From the NCBI GenBank assembly GCA_003326195.1, contig LXQE01000096.1:102520-166519 (forward strand): a stretch of DNA of 64,000 bases, given 5' to 3'. Position numbers and translations under genes: made by a program. Below, piece after piece: positions 18,576-27,520 of this stretch; positions within the stretch are counted from its first letter, which is position 1, and each line of letters opens with the position of its first letter. Under the pieces are notes generated by a model. It searched no databases, was not told the origin of the DNA, and saw only the letters and a list, made by a program, of their open reading frames with translations. Origin of the DNA: Nostoc punctiforme NIES-2108. GTDB taxonomy: Bacteria; Cyanobacteriota; Cyanobacteriia; Cyanobacteriales; Nostocaceae.

Positions 18576-20453
18576 ATGGCTCAGTTTCTACTAGAGACTG
18601 TTTGGCTAGTTCCGTGCTATGCCTTAATAGGTGGTTTGTTAGCCGTCCCTTGGTCGCCAGGGATCATTCGGAAAACAGGGCCAAGACCGGCGGGTTATGT
18701 AAACTTGGTGATGACATTTTTGGCGTTTGTACATAGTGCGATCGCCTTACAAGCAACTTGGAATTATCCAGCCCAAGAAGTATTTATTCCGTGGTTATCT
18801 ACGGCTGGTTTAGACTTAACCATTGCTTTGGATATATCCTCAGTCAGTGTCAGCGCTTTAGTTGTGATTACTGGCTTGAACTTGCTGGCGCAGATTTATG
18901 CGATCGGCTATATGGAAATGGATTGGGGTTGGGGACGCTTCTATTCATTATTGGGATTATTTGAAGCGGGATTGTGCGCCCTTGCTTTGTGTAATAACTT
19001 GTTCTTCAGCTATGTAATTCTGGAAGTCCTGACGCTGGGAACCTATCTACTAGTCGGCTTATGGTTTAGCCAGCCGTTGGTAGTTTCAGGTGCGAGAGAT
19101 GCGTTTTTAACCAAGCGGGTGGGAGACTTATTCTTGCTGATGGGCGTGTTGGCATTATGGCCTTTAGCTGGAACTTGGAATTATCCAGAATTAGCTGAAT
19201 GGGCGGCAACTGCTAACGTCAACCCAACAACTATGGCATTGGTAAGTTTAGCTTTAATTGCTGGGCCGATGGGTAAATGTGCCCAATTTCCCCTGCATTT
19301 ATGGCTAGATGAAGCGATGGAAGGCCCGGTTCCCAGTACGATTTTGCGGAACTCGGTAGTAGTAGCTAGTGGTGCATGGGTGCTGATTAAATTACAACCT
19401 GTGTTAACCATCTCGCCCATAGCTTCCTCGGCGATGGTTGCGATTGGTGCGGTGACAGCTGTGGGTGCTTCTTTAATTGCGATCGCTCAAATCGATATGA
19501 AACGCTGTCAATCCTATTCTGTCAGCGCATATATGGGTTTAGTATTCATCGCCGTGGGAGTGCAACAAGACGAAGCAGCCCTGTTGTTAGTCCTCACCCA
19601 CGCCATATCCGCAGCCCTATTGGTGATGAGTACGGGCGGAATTATCTGGAATAGCATCACCCAAGACGTAACCCAACTTGGTGGACTGTGGAAGCGTCGC
19701 CCGATTTCTGGAATCGCCTTTATTGTCGGCAGTTTGGGATTAATTGGTTTTCCGCCACTGGGTAGCTTTTGGGCGCTGATGGAATTAGCAGATGGGCTGT
19801 GGGAAACTCAACCTTGGTTAGTGGGAGTAATAATCGCGGTAAATGTTTTGACAGCCGTGAGTTTGACCAGAGAATTCGCTTTACTTTTTGGCGGTAAAGC
19901 TACACAAATGACAGAGCGATCGCCTGAAGCTCACTGGCCGATGATTTTGCCGATGATGATTCTACTTGGCTTTAATCTACATCTTCCTTTCATCTTACAA
20001 AATTTATCACTTTTACCAGATTGGGCAAGCCTAAATAAAGATGTCGCACTACTTTTAAATTGGTCGAGTCTTTTCGGTTGTAGCATCACTGGCATAATTT
20101 ATTTAAGCAACATTCCTAAACCGATTCGCCTCCCTTGGAAAGGGTTACAAGACTTAATCGCATACGACTTTTACACCCCCAAACTCTATAAAATGACCAT
20201 AATTTTTGGAGTTGCCAAAATTTCCCAACTTGCCGATATGATTGACCGCTTTGTAGTCGATGGCATCGTTAACTTCGTTGGTTTATTTTCGCTATTAGGT
20301 GGCGAAGGTCTCAAATACAGCAACTCTGGACAAACCCAGTTTTATGCACTCACTGTTCTTCTAGGAGTGAGTCTTTTAGGAATGTGGGTAACTTGGCCAT
20401 TTTGGGGAATGCAATTTTTAAATATGGTTTTTCAAATCTCGACAATTGGATAG
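18576..20453 (+). CDS. ndhF: NDH-1 subunit NdhF of a CO2-uptake complex (F3/F4 type)
   Basis: The 625-residue polytopic protein has the NdhF/NuoL antiporter-like core: DISSVSVSALVVITGLNLLAQIYAIGYM, the conserved Lys region GPMGKCAQFPLHLWLDEAMEGPVP, and AIAQIDMKRCQSYSVSAYMG. A long C-terminal region includes DFYTPKLYK and a final helix. NdhF is a proton-pumping thylakoid membrane subunit of NDH-1. Linkage to ndhD and a CO2 hydration protein identifies this as a CO2-uptake form (NDH-1MS or MS'). The absence of cupS downstream and of a LysR gene nearby favours the constitutive ndhF4/ndhD4/cupB type, but I cannot be certain. The next gene starts 51 bp later. Confidence 0.9.
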   Translation: MAQFLLETVWLVPCYALIGGLLAVPWSPGIIRKTGPRPAGYVNLVMTFLAFVHSAIALQATWNYPAQEVFIPWLSTAGLDLTIALDISSVSVSALVVITGLNLLAQIYAIGYMEMDWGWGRFYSLLGLFEAGLCALALCNNLFFSYVILEVLTLGTYLLVGLWFSQPLVVSGARDAFLTKRVGDLFLLMGVLALWPLAGTWNYPELAEWAATANVNPTTMALVSLALIAGPMGKCAQFPLHLWLDEAMEGPVPSTILRNSVVVASGAWVLIKLQPVLTISPIASSAMVAIGAVTAVGASLIAIAQIDMKRCQSYSVSAYMGLVFIAVGVQQDEAALLLVLTHAISAALLVMSTGGIIWNSITQDVTQLGGLWKRRPISGIAFIVGSLGLIGFPPLGSFWALMELADGLWETQPWLVGVIIAVNVLTAVSLTREFALLFGGKATQMTERSPEAHWPMILPMMILLGFNLHLPFILQNLSLLPDWASLNKDVALLLNWSSLFGCSITGIIYLSNIPKPIRLPWKGLQDLIAYDFYTPKLYKMTIIFGVAKISQLADMIDRFVVDGIVNFVGLFSLLGGEGLKYSNSGQTQFYALTVLLGVSLLGMWVTWPFWGMQFLNMVFQISTIG

Positions 20454-20504
20454 CAGTAACTATCCTACAAAAAGCTAACAGTTTAATATTGTGAGGAGAA
20501 TTTC

Positions 20505-21221
20505 GTGAGCAGACAACATCCCCAAATCAATCTTTCCAGAAGAGGTTTATTGAAGTTTGGTGCAGGTGCGATCGGTACAGGTGTATTGACAGCCGGACTT
20601 GGTTCAAACTTACTTGCAGCCGAAAAAAAAGCCCCAGTAGAAGATGATATTACGCCTGACAAAGCATTGCAAGAGTTATTAGATGGAAATGAAAGATTTG
20701 CCAAAAGAAAACGTCGTAATCCCGACCAAAGCTATTCACGTTTAGTCGAAGTTGCCAAAGGTCAAAAACCTTTCGCTTCTATTCTCGGTTGTGCAGATTC
20801 ACGAGTACCTTCAGAGATTGTTTTTGACCAAGGACTTGGGGATTTATTTGTCTGCCGGATAGCTGGTAATATTGCCACGACACAGCAAATTGGTAGCTTA
20901 GAATTTGGTAGCTTAGTATTAGGTACTAAAGTCATTATGGTCGTGGGGCATGAAAGATGTGGTGCGGTACAAGCGGCGATGAAAGGTGATCCAGTACCTG
21001 GACAAATTGGAAGTTTGCTTGAAGCAATTAAACCAAGTGTAGAAAGCTCAAAAGATCAATCAGGAGATAAGTTAGAAAATGCTTGCAAAGCAAATATTTT
21101 GGCGCAAATTAGAAAATTGAAATCATCGTCAGTTTTATCTGAGTTAATCAAGGCAGAAAAGCTGAAAATAGTTGGTGGTTATTACGATTTAGATACTGGA
21201 AAAATAAGTCTAGTAGATTAA
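20505..21221 (+). CDS. Exported beta-carbonic anhydrase (EcaB-like) within the CO2-uptake operon
   Basis: The 238-residue protein starts with a twin-arginine-like signal (LSRRGLLKFGAGAIGTGVLT, residues about 10-29). It continues into a beta-carbonic anhydrase with the zinc ligands in order: Cys and the Asp-Arg pair in GCADSRVPSE, then His and Cys in VGHERCGAVQ. It therefore should interconvert CO2 and bicarbonate outside the cytoplasm, in periplasm or thylakoid lumen. A GAGGAG ribosome binding site sits 5 bases before the GTG start. It lies between ndhF and ndhD. In Synechocystis the EcaB enzyme has been reported to work with the CupA/CupB NDH-1 complexes, so the position strongly suggests the same partnership here. 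Confidence 0.88.
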   Translation: MSRQHPQINLSRRGLLKFGAGAIGTGVLTAGLGSNLLAAEKKAPVEDDITPDKALQELLDGNERFAKRKRRNPDQSYSRLVEVAKGQKPFASILGCADSRVPSEIVFDQGLGDLFVCRIAGNIATTQQIGSLEFGSLVLGTKVIMVVGHERCGAVQAAMKGDPVPGQIGSLLEAIKPSVESSKDQSGDKLENACKANILAQIRKLKSSSVLSELIKAEKLKIVGGYYDLDTGKISLVD

Positions 21222-21338
21222 CTTTTTTGTTCTTAATCTCGTTTCCAGGTGGAACCTGGAAATTCACTTCATTTAGCTGCTACCCTAAATTCAGAGACAT
21301 TTATAACAATTACCAATTTTCTAAAATCCCAAGTTACC

Positions 21339-22835
21339 ATGTTAAGTGTTTTGATTTGGCTTCCAATTTTAGCGGCTATTTTTATAGCAATATTACCTGT
21401 AAGTATCGCTAAATCTCGCATTCGTTTAATAGCATTAATCTTTTCGGGAATAGTTCTCTTCTGGAACCTGTTTATCCTGCTAAAATTTGATATCAGCAAT
21501 CCAGGAATGCAATTTAAAGAGTATTTACCCTGGAATGAAACCCTTGGCTTGAGCTATCAAATAGGTGTTGATGGGCTTTCTATCTTGATGTTGGTGTTAA
21601 ATAGCCTGCTCACCTGGATTGCTATTTACAGCAGTAGCAAAGAAACTGAACGTCCCCGGCTGTTCTACTCCATGATTTTATTAGTTAGTGGAGGAGTTGC
21701 AGGTGCTTTTCTAGCAGAGAATTTGCTGCTATTCTTCCTATTTTACGAACTAGAATTAATCCCCTTCTATTTGCTAATTTCCATTTGGGGAGGGGCAAAA
21801 CGGGGTTATGCTGGAATGAAATTCCTGATTTATACTGCTGTTTCGGGAGCCTTAATTCTAGCGACATTCTTGGGTATGGTATGGCTAAGTGGTTCTACCA
21901 ATTTTGCTTTTGATGCAGTCTCTACAGAAAATCTGTCAACAGCAAAGCAAATCCTTTTACTAGCAGGAATAGTATTAGGTTTTGGCATTAAAATACCCTT
22001 AATTCCCTTCCATACTTGGCTACCCGATGCTTACGTTGAGGCTTCGGCACCAATTGCCATTCTTCTCGGTGGCGTGTTAGCAAAACTGGGAACTTATGGA
22101 TTGCTGCGATTTGGGTTGGGTATGTTTCCCCATGCTTGGAGTATTATTGCACCGACTTTGGCAATTTGGGGAGCAATCAGCGCCATCTATGGGGCAGTAA
22201 TTGCGATCGCTCAAAAAGACATCAAGCGCATGGTAGCATATAGTTCCGTTGGTCACATGGGCTATATCTTGCTAGCTGGTGCCGCTAGTACTCCCTTAGC
22301 ACTCGTTGGTGCAGTCGCCCAAATGTTCAGCCACGGTATCATCCTGGCGATTCTCTTCCACTTGGTGGGAGTCGTGGAAGCCAAAGTCGGTACACGCGAG
22401 TTAGATAAACTCAATGGTTTAATGAGTCCTATACGCGGTATACCCTTAATTAGCGCTTTATTAGTTTTAAGTGGAATGGCTAGCGCAGGTATTCCCGGTT
22501 TAACAGGATTTATTGCCGAATTTCTCGTCTTTCAAGGTAGTTTCTCTGCCTTTCCCATCCCGACAATTTTGTGTGTAGTCGCTAGTGGATTAACCGCAGT
22601 TTATTTTGTCATCCTCCTCAACCGCACCTGTTTTGGCAGACTCGATAACTTCGCCTACTATCCCAAAGTTCTTTGGTCTGAGAAAATACCAGCTTTAATT
22701 TTGGCAGCTTTCATCATCTTTTTGGGAGTACAACCTACTTGGTTAGTGCGTTGGAGTGAATCCACAACTACAACAATGGTGGCTGCAATTACCCCCTTAG
22801 AAAAAACCGTAATTTCTGAAGTAGCGCTGAAATAA
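21339..22835 (+). CDS. ndhD: NDH-1 subunit NdhD of a CO2-uptake complex (D3/D4 type)
   Basis: The product of about 498 residues is an NdhD/NuoM antiporter-like subunit: LSYQIGVDGLSILMLVLNSLLT, FFLFYELELIPFYLLI with the conserved Glu, IPLIPFHTWLPDAYVEASAP, and AIAQKDIKRMVAYSSVGHMGY. I chose the ATG at 21339 because NdhD proteins normally begin MLSxLIW. A GTG at 21249 would add 30 residues but lies inside a palindromic repeat (TTCCAGGTGGAACCTGGAA). It is a thylakoid membrane proton channel subunit, third gene of the CO2-uptake operon, with a gap of 98 bp to the CO2 hydration gene. Confidence 0.9.
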   Translation: MLSVLIWLPILAAIFIAILPVSIAKSRIRLIALIFSGIVLFWNLFILLKFDISNPGMQFKEYLPWNETLGLSYQIGVDGLSILMLVLNSLLTWIAIYSSSKETERPRLFYSMILLVSGGVAGAFLAENLLLFFLFYELELIPFYLLISIWGGAKRGYAGMKFLIYTAVSGALILATFLGMVWLSGSTNFAFDAVSTENLSTAKQILLLAGIVLGFGIKIPLIPFHTWLPDAYVEASAPIAILLGGVLAKLGTYGLLRFGLGMFPHAWSIIAPTLAIWGAISAIYGAVIAIAQKDIKRMVAYSSVGHMGYILLAGAASTPLALVGAVAQMFSHGIILAILFHLVGVVEAKVGTRELDKLNGLMSPIRGIPLISALLVLSGMASAGIPGLTGFIAEFLVFQGSFSAFPIPTILCVVASGLTAVYFVILLNRTCFGRLDNFAYYPKVLWSEKIPALILAAFIIFLGVQPTWLVRWSESTTTTMVAAITPLEKTVISEVALK

Positions 22836-22933
22836 AAAATACATCAAAACACTTGTAGAGACGGCGATTTATCGCGTCTCAAAATCTATCCCACAGATGC
22901 GATTTCTCGCGTCTCTACCCATTTACGATTACC

Positions 22934-24241
22934 ATGACAGCAATTAAAACAGCAATTAAATTACCCCCTTCAAAACACGAATTTGCCGAAGTAATTCACC
23001 GCTTAGAAGCAGGCGGTGCAATGTTACCCGATACTCCAGAAAATTTGATGCAAATCATCGGTTTATACAAAGCTTATGCTGTACCGATGGATTTCTACTG
23101 GCGTGACCTACTTTATATTGCCGAACGCGAATTTTTAAACCCGCTTCCCTTCTTTAAATACTTCTTGCCCAAAGAGTATTTAGAACTGCATAATCATTAC
23201 GCTGGTGATGATGCCGATTTACGAATTTGGCGCGGCGAAGCCACTGCACATCCAGAACTTTTGGCATTTATCGAAAAAGGTGAAACCTTCAAAATGCCGA
23301 AGTTATTACATCACTTGTTCCACGATCGCATTAACATGGAATTTGCGGAAGCTTGTATGCGGGCGATGTTGTGGCACAGAGGGATGGGTGGACAATTTGA
23401 CCCTTATCTAGATTCTGAAGAATACAAAGCCAACGCCGATAAGGCAATTAAAGCTTACTTCCAAGGGAACCCAGTCATGCTGGGGCTTTACAAGCTGTTC
23501 CCCGATATGTTTTTGGAACAGTGTCGCCAGATGTCATACTACGCTAACCTGGGCTTATTCTGGGAAGTCATGGCCCCGGTATTCTTTGAAATGTCTGACC
23601 GCTATGACGAAGGTACCATTAGCAGCGTCCCAGAGGCAATGAGTTTCTTAGTTAATGGTATATTTGCGATCGCAGGTCGTCCCATTTACCATCACGTTTA
23701 TATTCGTGGTGAATGCTACGAAATTGTGCCCAAATCCAAGGGTTTCATGTGGCTATATGAAGCTGCATTACCCTATGTAGAAGCAGTTTTCTACCGCACT
23801 GCACCCTTCCGAGGAACAAAATCTTATAATGCTCAAGCGCGTCAAGTGCCAGAAGACCAGAAAGACTTTCACTATGGCATTCTTTACGCTGATGTATTTC
23901 CAGTAGGTACTGCTGGCATTCCCCCGACATTATTAATGCAAGATATGCTGCACTTTTTGCCACCATATCTTGTTGATTACTACAGCCAACATTGCCGGGG
24001 TGAAGAAGATATGTTGATTCAGTTGGGAGTGAGTTTTCAACGCTCAATGTACTGTGTCACTTCTGCGGTAATTCAAGCCTTGCGAACTGCACTTTTATAT
24101 CCTTTAGATGACCAAAATCCCAAGCATTTACAAGCTAATCGAGACTTTTTTGAAATGCAGCTAAATCGCTTTACCCGTGCTGACTACAATATTCGTGATG
24201 CTGCCCGTTTAGGAAGCATTCAAAGTCAAGATTATCGATAA
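22934..24241 (+). CDS. CO2 hydration protein (CupA/CupB, ChpY/ChpX family)
   Basis: The 435-residue soluble protein matches the Cup family: LLHHLFHDRINMEFAEACMRAM, MLWHRGMGGQFDP, NPVMLGLYKLFPDMFLEQ, and TAGIPPTLLMQDMLHFLPPYL. Cup proteins dock on the NdhD/NdhF arm and convert CO2 to bicarbonate on the cytoplasmic side, driven by electron and proton flow. Several conserved His, Cys and Asp residues could bind zinc. It is the last gene of the operon. No cupS-like gene follows, which favours the CupB (constitutive) type, but this should be tested by phylogeny. A dispersed hairpin follows the stop codon. Confidence 0.88.
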   Translation: MTAIKTAIKLPPSKHEFAEVIHRLEAGGAMLPDTPENLMQIIGLYKAYAVPMDFYWRDLLYIAEREFLNPLPFFKYFLPKEYLELHNHYAGDDADLRIWRGEATAHPELLAFIEKGETFKMPKLLHHLFHDRINMEFAEACMRAMLWHRGMGGQFDPYLDSEEYKANADKAIKAYFQGNPVMLGLYKLFPDMFLEQCRQMSYYANLGLFWEVMAPVFFEMSDRYDEGTISSVPEAMSFLVNGIFAIAGRPIYHHVYIRGECYEIVPKSKGFMWLYEAALPYVEAVFYRTAPFRGTKSYNAQARQVPEDQKDFHYGILYADVFPVGTAGIPPTLLMQDMLHFLPPYLVDYYSQHCRGEEDMLIQLGVSFQRSMYCVTSAVIQALRTALLYPLDDQNPKHLQANRDFFEMQLNRFTRADYNIRDAARLGSIQSQDYR

Positions 24242-24297
24242 GATATCTCCACCTAAAACCTTTGTAGAGACGTAGCAGTGATACGTCTCTACATTCT

Positions 24298-24433
24298 CAA
24301 TACGGTTTGGTTAAGACAATAGACGCGATAAATCGCCGTCTCTACAAAGGACTGATTATTGTAAAGACGGCGATAAATCGCCGTCTTTACGATTAGTGGC
24401 GTGTAACCAAAAAACCTTATCCGAACCGTATTG
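24298..24433. repeat. MITE-like element with 17-bp terminal inverted repeats
   Basis: CAATACGGTTTGGTTAA at 24298-24314 matches the inverse of 24417-24433 at 15 of 17 positions. Inside are two palindromes of the GACGGCGATAAATCGCCGTC type (around 24318-24350 and 24362-24390). No coding capacity. Confidence 0.6.
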
Positions 24434-24446
24434 TCTACATTCTTTT

Positions 24447-24587
24447 AACGTGAGTTCGATGAACCTCTCCCAGACAACCTCCCTCTCCGAAACGGAAGGA
24501 GCAACGAAAAATTCAGCTTTTTGCTCCCCTCTCCGTGTCGGAGAGGGGCTGGGGGAGAGATCAAATAGGACTTGTCGAACTCACGTT
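24447..24587. repeat. MITE-like element with 13-bp perfect terminal inverted repeats
   Basis: AACGTGAGTTCGA at 24447-24459 is the exact inverse of 24575-24587. The interior (CTCTCC and GGAGAG arms) can fold back on itself. It sits 13 bp from the previous element, directly between the CO2-uptake operon and the convergent GST gene. Confidence 0.65.
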
Positions 24588-24620
24588 CTTTTATACCAGA
24601 TTTACCTGGAAATGCGATCG

Positions 24621-25838
24621 CTAATAAAGAGATGCCAACACTTTATCAGCTGCTGCTCGGAATGCTGTTGCAGCACCAGCGCTCATGTCGCGTGGCGCAC
24701 AGATGCGATTTCTCACATAGGCCAGTGTAATAGCACCAACCGCAGCCGCAGTGGGGTCGGCATTATCTTTACCACCCACGCGTCCCCACGGTAATGCTGC
24801 ACCATTATCATTGATGAGATAGTCAGCCAGCAATCTGAGGTGAAAATCAACCGCTTCTTTAACGGCTGTTGTGTCGCCATTAACCGCCAATGCTTGCACC
24901 CCGGAGTTTTTCAGGATGTCTCCTAAAGCAACTTCTCGGTTATCAGTCAACCTTTCAGCCGCTTCTGCCCGAAATTGGATTTCTTGGCTAACAGCCGGGT
25001 CAGGTGGCAAAGGATTGCCGATTGGTGTTACGCCCCACCGACGACGCAAAAGTAAATTGTTGGTGGTATCATCCGATTTGACGCGGTGATAAGCGGGACG
25101 TTGTTTGAGCGCTTCAAACCAAGCGTTGATCCGAGGATAGCGGGGATTTCCTTTGAGTTGATATCCGCGATAAACGGGTAAGTTCGCCGCCAATCTATCT
25201 AAATGGGGGCTATAGGTAATATCTACCACACTAAATGTTGACAAAAAGTAGGGGCCGGGATACTTTCCGAGAAGTTGCTCTAGTTCGTCTAATTTCGCTT
25301 CAAACGCTGCCTGTAAGCTTGCTAATTCATGAGGATCTTCCGGGGCTTGTCTGAGAAATTTGTAGGCGATATCTCTCACACCATTGGTTTCAGCATCCTC
25401 AAGCCACTGTCTCGCAACGGCATTTTCCTCTGGGTCTTCAGGAAGCAAGGTTGGCCCAAATCTTTCTTCTAAGGCTAACAGAATATCCTTGGATTCATAA
25501 ACTAACTTGTCCTCAATTTTCGCCGCCGGGACAAGGGTTGTAGGCACTAAATCAGTATACCATTTAGGCTTGTTAGTCAAATCGATAAACTCTGTTGCAA
25601 AGGGAATTTCTTTTTCTTCGAGAGCAAACCAAACCCGTTCACAAAATGGACACCAAGAGTTAGTATCGCGGTAGAGCAGTACTGGCGGTTCTGTGTCTGG
25701 TGGCAGTTTATGAAGACTGCTAGGGATGGGAGCAGTAGAAGGAGATTGCCCTGGTCTACGCACCCGTCGAGCCGGGGTATTTCTTTCGGCAATTTCTAAC
25801 AGTTGTTCCCAATTAGATACTGTGTCTTGAATTGACAT
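24621..25838 (-). CDS. Glutathione S-transferase family protein with extended C-terminus
   Basis: The 405-residue protein has a thioredoxin-fold GST N-domain (about residues 52-130) with the redox motif CPFC in DTNSWCPFCERVWFALEEKEI and the cis-Pro/SNAIL-like region LVYESKDILLALEERFGP. A helical GST C-domain follows (about 140-250, AFEAKLDELEQLLGKYPGPYFL), then an additional domain of about 150 residues that I do not recognise (GDTTAVKEAVDFHLRLLADY). The CPFC motif resembles dehydroascorbate reductase and omega-class GSTs, so a thiol-transfer or reductase role is more likely than classical conjugation. AAGGTGAAAT precedes the ATG. It is transcribed alone and converges on the CO2-uptake operon. 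Confidence 0.8.
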   Translation of the reverse strand: MSIQDTVSNWEQLLEIAERNTPARRVRRPGQSPSTAPIPSSLHKLPPDTEPPVLLYRDTNSWCPFCERVWFALEEKEIPFATEFIDLTNKPKWYTDLVPTTLVPAAKIEDKLVYESKDILLALEERFGPTLLPEDPEENAVARQWLEDAETNGVRDIAYKFLRQAPEDPHELASLQAAFEAKLDELEQLLGKYPGPYFLSTFSVVDITYSPHLDRLAANLPVYRGYQLKGNPRYPRINAWFEALKQRPAYHRVKSDDTTNNLLLRRRWGVTPIGNPLPPDPAVSQEIQFRAEAAERLTDNREVALGDILKNSGVQALAVNGDTTAVKEAVDFHLRLLADYLINDNGAALPWGRVGGKDNADPTAAAVGAITLAYVRNRICAPRDMSAGAATAFRAAADKVLASLY

Positions 25839-26299
25839 ATTTCACCTTGATTTAGGTTAACTTGATTTCCACAAATAAGTCAGAGTGATTTATAAAGTAA
25901 ATATAAGTAGTGGCGTGGCAAGGCTAAATTGTTGCAAAAAAATTGTAGGTTGGGTTTCGTTCCTCAACCCAACACTCCGATCAATGTTGGGTTTCGCCTT
26001 GCTCAACCCAACCTACATCTATTTTTAAAGAGATAAAAAGCTAAATTTTTGAATTCCGACCATTAACTACTGCAAATCAGTGTATTTACCGTAGTTAATG
26101 GTAATTATCACATGAAAATAGTTTGAAAGCAAGATTTAATATATCTATTTTTTGACTTACTTAAGCTATCAAAATCAGAAAAATCTCTATCAATTCGAGT
26201 CATAGAGAGGTTAAAAAGCTTAAATCAAAAAATACACTTAAACGAATAAGTGTATAAAGTCAAGCGAATATCTGCTAGTAATCTAAAATACTTGCAATT
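25839..26299. other. Intergenic region with a palindromic repeat
   Basis: Besides the repeat at 25944-26017 the stretch is AT-rich, with no supported gene. The promoter of the GST gene should lie near its right side and the 3' end of chrA near 26280. Confidence 0.45.
25944..26017. repeat. Short palindromic element (TGTAGGTTGGGTT type)
   Basis: TGTAGGTTGGGTT at 25944-25956 is the exact inverse of 26005-26017, and the 74-bp element contains further nested GGGTTTCG/CAACCCAAC arms. This is a common intergenic repeat type in Nostoc-like genomes. Confidence 0.65.
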
Positions 26300-27520
26300 T
26301 CATCGAGTGTAGCCCAAGAGTGAAGCACCCCAGCCAATCAAAGCGCTACCAAAGACTAGCCATGCAGCATTGATGCGAAAGTGAATGGCTAAAATGGCTG
26401 AGACGATCGCGATCGCTAAACCGAGAAAATCTACAAATGGGGCTTGTGGTAATGTTAAAGTCGCTGCCCCCAGTTGCAGAGTAGTCACAACCATTAACGC
26501 TACAGCACTAACATTCACAGCATCCAAAAATGCTCTAGTCCAAGAAGAGGCTCGTAAGCGTGGAATTAGAGGATTCAGGGCAGCAACGAAAACAAAAGAA
26601 GGTAGAAAAATTCCGATTGTGGCAACAATTGCGCCAGGTATGCCAGCAATGAGATAACCGATAAACGTAGCGGTGGAAAGTACTGGCCCAGGGGTAAATT
26701 GACCAATTGCGATCGCATCTAATAACTGCTGTTGTGTCAGCCAGCCGTATTCTTGAACTAATCCCCCTTGCAGAAAAGCCACTAAAAGGTAGCCACCACC
26801 AAACAAGACACTACCAACTTTCAGAAAAAACCAACCCAACTGCCATAAAGAAACGTTGGCTACAGTCGATGCAGCAGCTACCGATGCCGCAAGTACAGCT
26901 GATGCTTTCAAAGTTGCACCTGTACTGAGACTAGCAATCAGAAAGTTGGCTTTATCTCCTGGTTTGTCGTGTTTATCGCCAGAATGTAACCAAACCATAC
27001 CCAGCAATCCCCCAATTAATAGGGCAATTACTTCATTTAATTTCAATAACAATGTCAGCAATGCCACAGCGAAAGCAATTACTAGTAATTGGCGAGTTTT
27101 CACAGCCTTTTTTGCCAAGCCCCACAGGGCATTAATGATGATTGCTAAAACAGCCGGTTTAATGCCATAAAGTAAGGGAGCGACTTGGGGTAGAGTACCG
27201 TAGCTAACATAAACCCAAGCAAACCCACCAGTAATTAGAACCGCAGGTAAGACAAAACAGACGCCTGACACAATCAGCCCTAGCCATCCTGCATAGATGT
27301 ATCCTATATGGATAGCCATTTCTGTGGAATTTGGCCCAGGAATTAGGTTAGTTGCGCCCAGCAAATCTAGAAAATGCTCTCTTGTCAACCATTGACGACG
27401 TTTAACCACTTCATCTTCAATCATGGCAATATGGGCAACCGGGCCCCCAAAGCCGATGACGCCCAGTTTAAAAAACAGGCTGGCGAGTTCACCCAAACGA
27501 CTTGGTGCTGAGTTAGTCAT
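26300..27520 (-). CDS. chrA: Chromate efflux transporter
   Basis: The 406-residue protein is a two-domain (long) CHR-family transporter: the first half begins LASLFFKLGVIGFGGPVAHIAMI, and the second half repeats the motif as FFLKVGSVLFGGGYLLVAFLQGGLV. Each half also has the family signature with NLIPGPNSTEMAIHIGY and IGQFTPGPVLSTATFIGYL. About ten to twelve membrane helices are visible. ChrA proteins export chromate in exchange for or together with protons. Its ATG overlaps the stop codon of the upstream phosphatase-like gene by 4 bp, so the two are translationally coupled. Substrate assignment is by family. Confidence 0.88.
   Translation of the reverse strand: MTNSAPSRLGELASLFFKLGVIGFGGPVAHIAMIEDEVVKRRQWLTREHFLDLLGATNLIPGPNSTEMAIHIGYIYAGWLGLIVSGVCFVLPAVLITGGFAWVYVSYGTLPQVAPLLYGIKPAVLAIIINALWGLAKKAVKTRQLLVIAFAVALLTLLLKLNEVIALLIGGLLGMVWLHSGDKHDKPGDKANFLIASLSTGATLKASAVLAASVAAASTVANVSLWQLGWFFLKVGSVLFGGGYLLVAFLQGGLVQEYGWLTQQQLLDAIAIGQFTPGPVLSTATFIGYLIAGIPGAIVATIGIFLPSFVFVAALNPLIPRLRASSWTRAFLDAVNVSAVALMVVTTLQLGAATLTLPQAPFVDFLGLAIAIVSAILAIHFRINAAWLVFGSALIGWGASLLGYTR

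Noticed and set aside
21249..21338. Upstream GTG start for ndhD
   Set aside because: It lies in a palindromic repeat and NdhD proteins start at the ATG at 21339.
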